Below are positions 35,318 to 49,200 of a DNA stretch of 64,000 nucleotides, in pieces. The notes below the pieces were generated by a model. The model worked only from the letters and a program-made list of their open reading frames with translations, ran no database searches and was not told the DNA's origin. A program made the position numbers and the translations under genes. Source of the DNA: Ligustrum vulgare (Eukaryota > Streptophyta > Magnoliopsida > Lamiales > Oleaceae). How positions within the stretch are numbered: the stretch's first letter is position 1; each line of letters opens with the position of its first letter. The stretch lies in NCBI GenBank assembly GCA_963555705.1, contig OY743172.1, positions 28,705,446-28,769,445 of the forward strand, written 5' to 3'.

Positions 35318-37236
35318 AGTTTACGGGTAAGCTTCTCAGAATGAGCCTCTTTCTAGCTAGGAATGGATTTTACGTTCCACCATCTGGGCATGACAATCGA
35401 TGATTTTCAGTGTCTTCTTCCAAAAATACCAAAAGATATTTCTGCTTCTATTTCTTTTTAGCTGATTCTAGAGCAAAGATATACTTAAATATGTAAATAA
35501 TTATAAATAACTTTATATTAGAGTTGTAAAGACATACTTAAATATATAAAGGATCATGCTATATGAATATGGAGGGTGCAACCCCGAATACCATCCCCTC
35601 ACGTGGGGGGTGGGGTCACTCATATGAGACCAACCCCACACACATTCATGTGAGGGGTGGCGCCCTCTATGTTTAAATATCATTATTCATATGTAAATAA
35701 TTATGGATAACTTTACACTAGAATTGTCTTTTATAAAATGCAGTTTACAGTCTCCTTGTAGTGATTGCTCGTGTTCATTCGAATTCCTATATTGTAATAA
35801 GGCAAAATTTTTATTCTTTCCATTTTTCATCAAAATCGAAGCCTCCTTCTAGTGGTTGTTCTTGCTCATTTTAATTCCTATATTCAACACTATTACCACG
35901 TATATCCATTTTTACCTCATAAATATGTTTTGGCACCGACACCTAGAGTAAATACATACTTAGCCTCTGTTTGGAGGGGAAGATTATATAAACAAAGAAT
36001 GTGATGTTTTTGAAGTAAAATATGTGGTTGAAAAGTGATTTGGATAAATTGTGTGATCAGATTTGATAAACTTGTTTATAAACAAATAACGTATTTCTCT
36101 AAATAACTTTTTAAGCACACACATTTCGCCAGACCAATTTTCTACTATATAATTTATATTGAAAACATCACATTTTGTGTTCATGAACACAAAAATGTTA
36201 CCAAACAAAGGCTAAAAAATTGTTTGAAAAAATATGTTCTTTATAAATTTATTTATAAACAGTTTGCCAAACGGAGGCTTTGTAATGTTAAAACCTCGAT
36301 TTCTATCAGATGTTTCGACTCATCATGTATATAATTATATTGTCTATTTCGTTCATATTATCACACAATGATGGATCCAGCAATTGGCTATCCCATTCGG
36401 CTGCTCGTACTAGATCTGCCAAAAAAAAGAGGCCAAATTTTTATTCTTTCCATTTTTCATTGAAACCGAAGCCTCCTTGTAGTGATTGCTCGTACTCATT
36501 TGAATTCCTATATTCACCACTATTACCATGTATATCCATTTTTACCTCGTGAACATGCTATGGCATTGACACCTAGTGGACTTATTTGAGTGATCAATAA
36601 GATATTGAAGCAATTTGCGACTGATGAATTAATTCATGGTCTCACCTTGTACAATTTAACTTGCGTCCTGTAAAATGTGGGCTGAAATAGATGCTTGCAA
36701 TTTTTCTGAACTGTACTGTATTAACAACTGGAGATGTACTACTTTTCTATATGTGAAGTCAATCATCTCTATCTTCATTTCAACTTTCATGTAATAAAAT
36801 TTAACGAAAAAGATAATCAAACAAATTGTAGCAGCATCTGCAGCTTCATTTTCAAGGGAGTGGCCACAAAAGACCCCAAATACATAATAATCTGATTGTT
36901 CCAACTATCCTGCAAGCAAATTGTCTACTAAACAAGGTTACTGATTTGAAGTTAACAAAATTTCGAGTGCAAACCATTGTTTCTAAAGGAAAAGTTGCTC
37001 AAGCAGGGAGTAGAAGTACCATAGTACAGTAAATTGCAATAACAATGATCTTACAAACCCCAAAACCTGAGGGAGTTTTCTCCAATGCTCTGCAAAAATC
37101 GTGAGAGAAGTTCAGTAAAAACTTCATTTCTTGGAAGGAGGCTTGGACTATAACGATAAACTGAAGCATCATAAATTTCTTAGAAGTTTATCAATTCTTT
37201 TCTGTTCTCCTGTGGACACAACTACTCTCAACAGGC
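35318..37236. other. Intergenic between convergent gene ends, with repeats
   Basis: This holds the 3' UTRs of both flanking genes and repeats. One unit (TTTATTCTTTCCATTTTTCA ... CACCGACACCTAG) occurs at 35811-35946 and again at 36437-36576, with a shorter partial copy at about 35750-35794. A small GGAGGGTGC/GCGCCCTC fold-back lies at 35570-35670. A member of the dispersed AT-rich family spans about 35958-36212, with GCCTCTGTTTGG at one end and CCAAACAAAGGC at the other. Confidence 0.5.
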
Positions 37237-40200
37237 TTATAGACTCTTCTTCTTTTCTGTGGTTGCTGCAACATGCTGTTGCCGCTTCCTCCAAGCGGGC
37301 ATCTTACCAGGGAAGGCCCATCTCAACAATCTTTCCCATGTATAGCAACAAAGGAACATGAGCAAAGCCCAGATCATCAGCTTATCTCTCAAGGCTCTTG
37401 GCATGGGGACTAACTTCAACCAATCATTCAAGTCCCTGAATAAATCGGAGGTTATAACTGTAAAAAAGCCAACAGCAGCTAGAAGAGCATATTTAAAAGG
37501 TTTGTTTTCCGAGATGCTCTGATTGAAAGGATGGCCCATGTAGTTCACTGCAAATGTGGCTACCTGTAGCATCATGCCCACCATGTATGAAACTGTATTC
37601 ACAAGGTTGGGATGGAAATTTGAGTCCGGTTCGATACATTCATCTGGCATGTACTTTTCAGCCTCTTTCACGGAAAAAATTAAGAAGAAAAGGTGAACTG
37701 CAAATTGTCCAAGGAGAGAGAGGAAGACGTAAGAGCAGAAGATGTTGGGATGAGGCCGTTCAGCGGAGAGGGTAGGAAGGGGCCGAGCATGTGAGATAAA
37801 CAGAAAGAAAGCAGCTGTAAAAACCCCACTAATTGTAGCTTGAATATCGCCCAGCTTCACACCATCCAAATTCATTACACTCAGGACGTAGGCAGTTGCA
37901 AGGCAATTGAGTCCGAGAATCTTGAACATCTGTAGGGTAGTGACTAGGGTACTTCTACCTTGACGGATTACATCGGTTGTCGGGGCAACCGAAGCATGCT
38001 TCGCTGTAAATGGTGATGCCATTGAGGCATCCCCGAGCTTAACAATGGGAGCTGATCGACCATCACCCTCTTCATTTAGCTCGTTCATGAGTTTCTTCAG
38101 CTTTTCTTGTTGCATCTCTGCAGCAGTCAGATGGCGGTTAACAGCTTGGTTGCTAGTAGATTCTGACTTTGAAACAGCTCTGCTCTTAGAAGGACCCTCT
38201 CCATTTTCAACTGTGGATTTCAGTTTCTTTGATTTACCAGATTTTACAGAATCCTTTTTGGAGGGTGCTTCAGAGGAAGATTTCTCCTTTTGAGCTGGGG
38301 GGATTGCATTGAGTAGAGCTACTCCTATATGTGCCTGAGTAACATAAATAACATTACGTACTCTTCTACTTGGGGCATTCAAGTCAATAAAAGCTACAGA
38401 TAAGAAAACAAATACAAACTAATTACATATTTGAAGACGTCCTAGCCATTAAAAGGAGATACCAAGGAATCTGAATTTCATCACAAGCAAGCATGAGTAT
38501 GGAAATAGATTCAGTTATTAGTGACCTTATATTGCTGAAACAAGTTACTCCAGAACAAATCTTATATGCCAGAGTGAAGTCTAGTGGAACATTATCATTT
38601 TTTATTTTATTTTTTTATAAGAAACTGGACCTTTATTAAGAATAAAAGCATCAAAAGATTACATTGCAAAAGTGGATGAGATTTCTACCCAAAAACACTG
38701 GTGACTGGTGAGGAGCAAAACAATAGACTCATGGACCAATTAAAATCTGGAAACAATGGTATATTTAAAACTAAATGGATCTAAGCAGAAGAAATTTGGA
38801 AGGCGGGAATACTCGAGCAAATTGGTAAGAAGAATCCCTGCATCTAACTCAGTAATGTATTGACCATAAAGGATTATAAACAATTTGTAGTAATAAGCTG
38901 CTATATGGAAGTTATCTTCAAATAGGTTAAATGCCTACCATTTATATAATGAATGCAACAATCAGGCAAGCTTGATCGATTATATGATATACAAGGACAA
39001 CTTATCGATTAACTAAACTTCAAGGAAGACTAACTTTACTGTTAAACTATCATGAATAGTATTCGTGTAATAGTGTAATACCTGCTTCAAAGCTCCAACA
39101 TCATTTGTCCCATCACCACACATCAGTGTTACCCTTCCCACCGATTTAAAAGTGGTCATGATAAGTTCCTTTTGCTCAGGAGCCACCCTAGCAAATACCT
39201 AAGAGATGATATATATATATTTTGTCAGGTTGAGAAACCAATGGAGTACTAAGTGTGTGAATTGAGTAGAGAGAGACTTACAACCTTTACATATGGAATC
39301 ACTTTAAGAATACCAGAAGTTTGCTGCAACATTTCAATGCAGTCGCCTCCAATACAAAGATCATACGACGCTGATAGAGCTTCAACCTCATTTTCACTGT
39401 TAACAAAATTATTATTAGGAATAGATGGAGGGAAAGAAATAACGAGATAAAAGGATATCCAAGTTTTTTTAAGGCAGTTGAAGGAATGACCAATCAAGCA
39501 AACTTCCCAAAGGCAAAACAGCCTCATGCAGATGATGCAAAATGAGGTAAAAGGTGCAAGGAAATGTGTACATAATAGAGCCAATTGATGGAAGAACATG
39601 GTAAACAGCAAGCAACTTTGACACTGATGGTAGCATCTTCAAATAAGAAAGGTCTCTTACCTGTACTTGACAATATCTGTCTCGTCCGGAGATGCCCACT
39701 CATATTCTTCACTGTTCTTTCCATTGCCGAGAATCAGTGCTGGTTTTGAAATAATATTAACTTGGCCAGCAACATGGCAAGCCGTCAAAGCTTGATCTCC
39801 AGTAATCATAACCTGAAAAATATTAACATCATCTACATCTGGATATAGCATCGGATGAAAAATGAACATCATGGGCAAAGTCAAACAAACATATACTGCA
39901 GAAGGATCTAGACACCACACTTTCTTATTTGCATTGCTGAAATAATTATTGACACTCAATAACCCACTCCCCCCTAACTGACATAACATTTAGGGGGTAT
40001 CCTCAATATGGAATTTAGTGAATTTTTTTAGATTCATGAATTGTCATGGATTTTATATATTATAATAGAATTTCATAGAATCTCTTGGGTTCTAATGGAA
40101 TTCTATCCCAGTGATTTTAGTTGATTTCAGTAGATTTTGATGAAATTTGGTAAATTGTGTCGTCGTTATGAAATTTTTAATGGACTTCTAGAATTCCATC

Positions 40201-43200
40201 TAATTTTACCTCTTGTCGCATAATTTATTTATTATTTTTATTATGCAAGTTGAACATGAACTTGAGATAGAAGTAAAAAATTAACATGAATTCTTGCTTG
40301 ATCATAAAAAAATAAAAAAAGAACCAAAAATATTCGAATAAAATATAAAACCTTGTCGAGTTTTGAATAAAAATAAATAAAAAATCAAGCATTTCATTTA
40401 AAATAATTATCTTCTCTTCTCTATATTTATTTTTCTAAATCTTCTTGTTCTAGTTATTGCTTTTCAATTGAAATGTAATTATCCAAAAACCAGCAAAATA
40501 TAATTTCTCCCACTTTTCATTCTCTAATTCAACAACATCTTTGTTCGATTACAGAAATATTTGTATTTATAGCATTAATTTTTTTTAATTTTCTAGGTTT
40601 TGGTGAAATTTCTGGTAGTGAAAACTATCCAAATACTCGGCGCTTGTTAAAAGGTGGGTGATTCAAAATCATTTTCTTGTATTCATATGAAAAAAGGAAG
40701 TCAAGTTGATCCAAGACATTCATTTCTTTCCTCTTGTCATTTTACAAGAATGATAATGGAACTCCTCAAGGAAATTATTCTCATATGTCACAACAAGACC
40801 TCAATTCCAACATGAAGTCAATTTGTAATAATATTAAAATATTTTTTAATTTATTTTTTATTTTTAAAGTGTAAAAAAAATTATTTTTATTTTTGTAGTC
40901 TTTAAATATTTTAATTTAATTTTTAAAATGTAGTTTCATTTTTTTAGTATAAAAATTAATTTGGGTGGATGGTAGGGATGGGTTGAGGGAGAAGGGAACT
41001 CATAAGTAATTTGGGGTCGTGGTGTACAAATCTTTATAATTTTTTATTTTATAATTACATAAGGATATATTTGTATATGTATTGTGGTGTATTTATAAAA
41101 AAATATATTTATTAGTGGTGGTAATATAATGTGGTGTATTTAATAAAATTTGTGGTGGTAATATATTTAGGGGTCATGGAATTGAATATTGAGGGTTCAT
41201 GATCGGATTTGTTGAAGAATTTTTCTATCATATATATGGTTTCAAATCTATCAAAATCCTTTCAATTCCAAAATCCACTAAAAACTATAGATTTTTTAGG
41301 ACACCGGAATTTTATGGAATTAATTGAAATCTATATTGATGACCTTGAATTTTGACAGATTGTATAAAATTCCAAATTGAGGATATGTGAGATGTTATGA
41401 AATTTTAAAATCCCTCAAATTCCATGTTGGGGACACCCCCTTAATTTATAAATGGAGAGACGATTCCATGCCTAGTCCAGTGACCTATAATTGTTCGGCC
41501 ATTCCTGAGCTCGGTCTGCTACACTCTTAAGTGGGATATACAGATTGAATTCAAGGAACTCAGACAGCATGAAAGACTCAAGTGAAGACCGAACTTCACA
41601 CACAGAATCACAACTCTTAGCATATTTTCAGGTAAGTACATTGAGTGTCCCCCTAGTTCAGCATGGATGGGAAAAATCTAACTACCACAGTTCATATTGG
41701 TTTTCTGAATAACTAATGCTAAAGTTATTTTTAGTTTTTGAAGTTCAAATTTAGCATAACCTGCATTTGAAGCATGAATGTTGCAATTTCAGTTACTAGA
41801 ATTATTTCCCATACATTTATCTGCAGTCTGTATTGTACTCTAGGCAGTTCCCAAAACTGATTACCTGTGTTTAGCAGTCTCCTTTAACTGAACCATCAAG
41901 TAAAATTAACTAATCTTATAATTTCTAGTAACACTTGCAGAGTAAACATGAAAAGGCTATTTGTACATCGACTGTCCAGCCCCACCACACACCAACACAC
42001 TTCACCAATGCTTCAGCAGGCCAAAAAAGCACAGCCAGACTACTAGCAGATAGAAACTGCTACAGTGGATTATCAGAATTTCCAACTGAATTTGAAACTA
42101 CATTTAAGTTAAGTCGGAATGGAATAATGGTTTAAGTGACAAAAGACCAAGCCTTTTTATTGCTGGTTTTTTACAACAAAATTTACAGTGGTTGTTCCAG
42201 TTTTTTTCAAATTGCTTCTCAGTTTTGTATATCGTCAAGAATGGGGAAAAAGCATAATCAAACACTTGCTGAAGCAAAATGGAAAGCCTCATATCTTTCC
42301 TAATATGATCCTTGGCAAAAATTTGGAGTTTACAAACAAAAAACATGAGGGACACATTCTTCTCTTTCTCTTTCTTAGTATTTCCTTATTTTAAACCATG
42401 TTAAGATTATTTGGAAGTAACTTTTCGTACTTTAACAGTAAAAGGTTCTGTTCAGATTCTCTTTTTTTTTTTCCCCCATTTTCCTTTCTCCCATTTCCTT
42501 ATTTTTCCTTCGAATCAGAGGCAAACATATCAGGAATACTGTGGAAGATAGAAGTACATACATTACGAAATTACTTGAAAGAATATCAAACTCACCAAGT
42601 CATGTGATGACCCTTTTAATTCAGATAGAATAGTTGCTGAATCTCCTCTGATAGGACAGTTGAATACCTGAAGCATGCAAGAAAAGCATCACAAAGCAAC
42701 AAAGGCATAAAGAAAGATGAGAGCATATTAACGATCTCGCCAATTTTTTTTTTAATTACAGAAAATTGCATTCTTTGAATTAGATCTTTTACCGCAAAAC
42801 CAGCAAAAGTAAGACCACTTTCCACCACTTCTCTCTCTAAGCTTCTAGCTTCACTAACCTTCAAACGGTAAACATAATTGTCATCGGCTTAAACAAGCAT
42901 AAATGAAACAATTACGGGGCAAAAAGAAGATATGCGGATAAGAAAACCATACATAGAACACCCTGTGATCCTATCACAAATCAACGAATAAATAAAGAAA
43001 TAATTTGTTACATATAGGAAAATGTTTATATAGGAACATGCATGAAATACTGGATGTATGCAATTGAGGCCAGGCTCAATTACAAATAAAGCAGGAATTG
43101 CAAATTATACAAACAAAAGAGAGATTAGTCACTTTAAATCCCAAAGACGACTGAACAAGGTCACGTGGTTTATACAAGGTCGTTAAGAAGATAATATACA

Positions 43201-46200
43201 ATAGTATTTTAATTGACTACCACAAAAGATTACAACAACCTTTAAGTGGAAATTGGAAGAATGGGTGGAAGTCCAATTGTATCCCTTGTTGGGAAAACTA
43301 TTGTCTCTCTCATATTATAATTGTTAAAAAAAATCGGAAAATGCGATTAAAAATTTGCAACAAGTTACTTAACTAAGTAAGAGATTCTTTTTCCACCCCA
43401 TTCTATGATCCTTCCACCCAACTTCCCAGTACAATTCCCACTTTGCCTTATCTTTCCACACAACTTCCCTCCTACCAAACATGCCTTCAGAGGATGACTA
43501 CATAAAGGGCCTATGTATTAATGTGGTCATATAGCATTTAAAAGGATAAACCCAAGACCACAAAAGATATATTACACTTTATTAGTGTTTCACGCGGAAG
43601 TCACCTCGCTAACAATAATCAAAGGGGGATCAGACGAATGTGTAAGGAACAAACCTCTCGAGACAAAGTCCCAACGAGGGGTGCTATATTTATAAAGATT
43701 ACAGTGAAGACAAAACACCTCCAAGGGGTGCAAGCACACAAATTACACTAAGAGTTTGACGGTAAAAGTAAAGATAAAGGAAATTACATATTCTCTTGTT
43801 GAGATTTGATTGATTGGTCTCCTAATTGATTGAGTTTTTACAATATATACAAATGCACGAACTTCCTTCAACCGTTGCCAATATTTGAATCTTTGGTTTG
43901 CCGCCTTGATTTGTAACACTTGCATGGATTAATTTGCTTCCTCCACGTTGCATAACCGTCGCCCACGTCCTTGTAACATCCGTTTGCCACGTCGCTCTAA
44001 GTAACCTCCACAATTCGTCATTTCAATTGCCACCTTCATCAACAACTGGCTACGTGATCATAAGACAAGTGTAAAAACTGTTTCTACTTGCTTAGTCGTC
44101 CAACTGCTTCATCGCTCGCCCTATCGCCCAAATATCCTAGTTGCCGCACAATCGCTCAGTCGTCCAATTTCTTACCTATAATGAGCCCTCAACGCTGGGC
44201 CTCTTTTGGTTTGGGCCAAGGTTTAGGCCTCTTGTATTTTTTGGGTATTTTTTTGGGCGTCAACAATTACCCCCCAATATGGCGTAATTAATGTTCATCC
44301 ATTAATTTTATGCCATATTAATCATTTCGATGTGTCCTTTTTTCCAGAAATTCTCAGCATTCCAATCTTCTTCCGTCTTTTCCAACATAGACCGTTCAGA
44401 TTCTGCATTTCTGCCTTCTTTTTCTCACATAAAGAGGTGGATCATTTCCCTATAAAAAGAGGATTTGGTTGCAGATGCGTCTTCTTATCCTTTTCTTCCA
44501 GTCTTGTACGCCACTGCTATCATGTATATTCCCCCATATTTGACAGGTCTTTTGTTCCTATTTCTCCTGGATATGAACCATCTAACTTTCCTTTCCCACA
44601 ATCTGCTCTAAACATACCTTTGGTATGGGAGATATAGGAAATTGTTTCTTGACCGCGGAGGCTCCTTTCGACGTCTCTCTCCCTTGTGATCCTTTTACAG
44701 GGTCATCAGATGTAGAGGAACTGCTCGTAGGGAGGGCTCGACGGCCATCTCACTCCATGATCGGTCAATAGCTTGCTAAGAGTGCTTCTCAGGCCGTTCA
44801 CCTGTTATGATTGCTTCCAGCGGATGCATCCGAGAAGACGAGGATGGAAGCTTCACAAAGGTTGAGATAGAGGAGGGGGGATGACCTACCAGGCGGGTCA
44901 TCCTTGTTCACAAGCATGTCGCCATTGTTGGGGTGACGAAGATCAGTCTGTAATAGGGGCGTCCCCTATAATAGTCGATAGGCAGTCTTCATTCTGTAGT
45001 AGTTGGTAGGCAGTATTCGTTTCCCTATTGTTGCTGAGTGAGGTCCTGCTGGCTCCTTTTGTATTGCAGAATGTATATAACTTTTTTGAATAAAAGAAAC
45101 ATTTTTGTTATAGGCGCATCTTATTTTCATTTTTTCTTTTCCTTGCTTATGCGATAATAGCGCGCCTTTCCCAGCGAAATACAATGTATTTATATTTGTT
45201 CGTCCTCCCATATGGAAGGGACATATTTTTTCAAGTATTTGCCGTTGATGGATCTTATGTGTTTCGTGTTATCTAGATCCTCCAAATGATAAGCTTCGTT
45301 GGACAACACATTGCTTACCCTGAACGGTCCTTCCCAATTAGGCGACCATTTTCCATATTTGGGATTTTTAACTCTTGGCCGTCTTCCTTTATTTCGACTC
45401 TTTTCGTTACTTCGGCTTGCAATACTTCTTGCACCCCACACTGATCTCTCAACTCTCCATGTGTGAACCATCCAATGGGAAGAGGAAGTATTCTGGGAGG
45501 GGACCCATACTTCTCAACCCGTGGCACTCTCGTCTTCCTTTTGGGCGTTCCGTACAGTACGTAAAAATCGAACGCTCGCCCAATAGATCCACTTCGCGCA
45601 CACCTTCTTGATACAACTGCTTTAACAACACATTGCGCGACACCCCTCTTTTCCTACCTTCCACCTCCAAATCGATTTCTTCCTCAATGTCTGTCATCCC
45701 ATCGTCTTCTTCTTCATAATCTACCTCTTGGGACGTTTGGCCCTCTTCACATATCAACTCGCGGGCTGCTCCTTCATTTTCTTCACCTTCTTCTCCTATA
45801 TCCTCTTTGCTCCTAAACTCATTGGCCAGTATATAGTTGTTGGTCATAACTGGGGGTAATGTCCCGAACTGAATGGTGGTGGCTCACTCTGGTTCCTCTT
45901 CGTCTCTTTCTTCTTTGCTGAGCTCAAACTTCGATTTCCCAGTGGGTCTTCCAGACGCTTTCTTCACCGATCCCTCTGTGCTATTTTCTTTGTCACTATC
46001 AAATTCACTTTGGTCAGCTTCCCGAGTTAGCCTTGGCGCATCTAGAGGCAACATTCTCTGTCGTCGCCTCATCATTCTGCCGTAGTTCCTCTGAAAACGC
46101 CTTTGCTGTGTCCTTGTCATCTCATTGAAGGGCACGACTCGTCTCGCATTGTGCTGGAATAAATGCCAAACATTTGATTGTCGTGGCTGCGGCCTAAATG

Positions 46201-49200
46201 TTTTCCTGTGATTTGTTGGCCATAGTTGCCTTTCTTGATACGGTTTTCCATGTGTTGTGTATCCGGGCATCGCCCCCTATCGGGCTGGAAACTTGGCGCA
46301 ACTCTGAGATAAGTGTGAAAACTATGCACTTTGTTTCCTTCCACAGACTTACTTCTTCCTTGCATCTATCACATAAGACACCCCTGTCTCCTTGGTATTC
46401 TTTTCCCTTGAGTCGTTCAAACACTTTGGGACGTTGTTGTTCATCTTCTACTCCATCATCAATCACCGGTTTGAACTTTGGCAATTTCTAGGCAAAATTA
46501 GTTGCCATCATGTTCACTCCAAACGGTTGTAGGAAGGGGTTCTCGTCGACCTCCATCTTTTTCTTAGGCTCAAGCGTGATCCTTCCCGACTCAATGGCTT
46601 CCTGCAACACGTACCGTAAAACCAAACAGTTGTTAGTTGCATGAGACCATGCATTATGTCATTTACAGTATTTTTTGCCCATAGTTTGTTCAGGGTTTGA
46701 CAACTTATGTTTATCGCTTAACTTGATTTGCTTGTCCTTATATAACTTGTCGAATATAAGGTTCGCCTTACTAACGTCGAACGAAAATATTTTAGCCTTC
46801 TTATTTTTCTCTTCTACAAGCTCGTCTTTTATTATTGTGCCAAATTTTGCTGCTAGGGGACAGGCATATGGGTCCTCTTTGACTAGCTCGGCCAAGCATA
46901 CTTCGGCCTAGTCAACATATCCGTCACCCACCGTGTGTATGTCAAAATTTGGGTCCCTATAAAAAGTCCCTTTACTAGAATTTTTCATTTGCTCTTCTTC
47001 TCTCAGCAGACGCTCATATCTTATTACATTAGCACTCAATTGAAATAGGTCAGGAAACTCCCTATCCTGGAATTTTTTCTTGAGGTCAAAACTCAGGCAA
47101 CTCTGAGCGATTCTAACGAATTATTTTTCCGGCAGGGGTACAAAGCATTTACTCCTGGCCGTTTTGAACCGTTGGAGAAAGCTTTCAGCCCATTCAGCGG
47201 GCATTTGCCTTAGATTGGCCAGATCGGCCAGAGTCACCTCAGATTCCATTTTATAGAACTGGGCGTGGAACAGTTGTTCTAATTGTTGCCACGTTTGCAC
47301 AGAATTCGCTAGCAGATTAATGAACCAAGAGAAAGTCATCCCTGTTGAGGAACTCGGGAAAAGCCTCATTTTATGATAATCGATCACCCCACCACACTGC
47401 AACGTGAATCGCCCTATGTGTTCTAGCGTGGAAATCTCCCCCAAACCAGTGAATAAAGAGAATTCTGGCACCTTGTAACCCCTAGGCCACGGATAAGCTT
47501 GATCCACCCAATCTGGGTATGGCTTAGTGTAAGTCAGCCTAACATAAGGACGCATCCCCACTGCCATTTGATCTCGCACCATCTCAGCGACTTGATCCCT
47601 TAACAAGACATTAGGATCATAAGGGAATCCTATAGGTTGATTTCCCCCTGGTGGTGCTTGTGGCCTGACGTTTGGCACAGGATTTGGTAAAGGAGTTGGA
47701 GCGCAATTACCATTGGTGAAGTTGTTATTGTTCCCTCCATCGTTAAAATGTGGAACATTTTGTCCATTATTTTGGACACTATTCCGATGTACGGGGTTAT
47801 TCCCCAAGTTCCGAACTGGGTCACCCCCCAAGTTCGAAGTTGGGTTTCCCCCCAAGTTCGGCACTGGGTTACTCCCTAAATTCGAAGTTGGGTTACCCCC
47901 AAGCTTGGCATTGGATTACCCCCCAAATTTGAAGTTGGTTTACCCCCCCAAGTTTGAAGTTGGGTTACCCCCCAAGTTTGAAGTGGACGGCCCAAAATTC
48001 CATTCTATCCCCTGATTTGGACTTGAAGTTGGGGAACTATGTCCTACAATCATCCTACATTGAAAATGATGTCCTATATTTGGGAAGGTTGACTGAACAA
48101 CTTGGCCTGTCAACTTATTCATATTATCATGCAACATTTTTAGTTGTTTGGCCATATTATCGAATTGTTCCTTCTCTCTTTCAATAAATTTTTCCATATT
48201 ATGGACATATTACAGATTTACCTGTTCAACCACATCTTGAGCGAGTTCACCGAACAACGCGCCCATGGTTCGAGGATTCAAATCCGTCATGGGTTCATAA
48301 CGGCTATGACTCTCTCCCTCTGTTCTTAAAGGACTTTGTTCTTCCTCATATCTTTCAATTATAAACGGGAGATGATGGCTTGCAGTTTCCTTGTCGGAAT
48401 TCTTGTGAGGCATGATGGTTCAATTCGTACCTTCAAAAACACACCAAATTGTCCTACTGGGCGTGCCAAACTGTTTCGCGCGGAAGTCACCTCACTAACA
48501 ATTACCAAAGGGGGATCGGACGAATGTGTAAGGAACAAACCTCTCGAAACAAAGTCCTAACGAGGGGTGTTATATTTATGAAGATTACAGTGAAGACAAA
48601 ACACCTCCAAGGGGCGCAAGCACACAAATTACACTAAGAGTTTGACGGTAAAAGTAAAGATAAAGGAAATTACATATTCTCTTGTTGAGATTTGATTGAT
48701 TGGTTCCTAAATGACTAAGTTTTTACAATATATACAAATGCACGAACTTCTTTCAACCGCTGCGAATATTTGAATCTTTGCTTTGTCGCCTTGATTTGTA
48801 ACACTTGCATGGATTAATTTTCTTCCTCCACGTTGCATAACCGTCGCCCACGTCCTTGTAACATCCGTTTGCCACATCGCTCTAAATAACCTCCACAATT
48901 CGTCATTTCAATTGCCACCTTCATCAACAACTGGCTACGTGATCATAAGACAAGTGTCAAAACTGCTTCTACTTGCTTAGTCGCCCAATTGCTTCATCGC
49001 TTGCCCTGTCGCCCAAATATCCTAGTTGCCGCACAATTGCTCAGTCGTCCAATTTCTTACCTATAATTAGCCCTCAACGCTGGGTCTCTTTTGGTTTGGG
49101 CCAAGATTTAGGCCTCTTGTATTTTTGGGTATTTTTTTGGGCGTCAACGATTAGTTTATCCATTGATGGAGTATTAATAGGTACAAAAAGGTGGATGTGG

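Larger units (their letters stand above)
43581..49154 (-). mobile_element. Ty3/gypsy (Tat-like) element lacking RT, inside ATPase intron 15
   Basis: The element proper is 43586-49149 (5564 bp) with target duplication ATTAG (43581-43585 and 49150-49154). Minus-strand order: 5' LTR 48472-49149, primer-binding region 48453-48471, gag, gag C-terminal/linker segments, integrase C-terminal tail, a long non-coding tail, polypurine tract (GGGGGG at 44279-44286), 3' LTR 43586-44275. Protease, reverse transcriptase, RNase H and most of integrase are deleted. The gag wording resembles Tat-lineage gypsy elements; lineage is an inference. Confidence 0.92.

Noticed and set aside
37554..38293. Plus-strand frames over the ATPase last exon
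   Set aside because: They are shadows of the highly conserved minus-strand coding exon.
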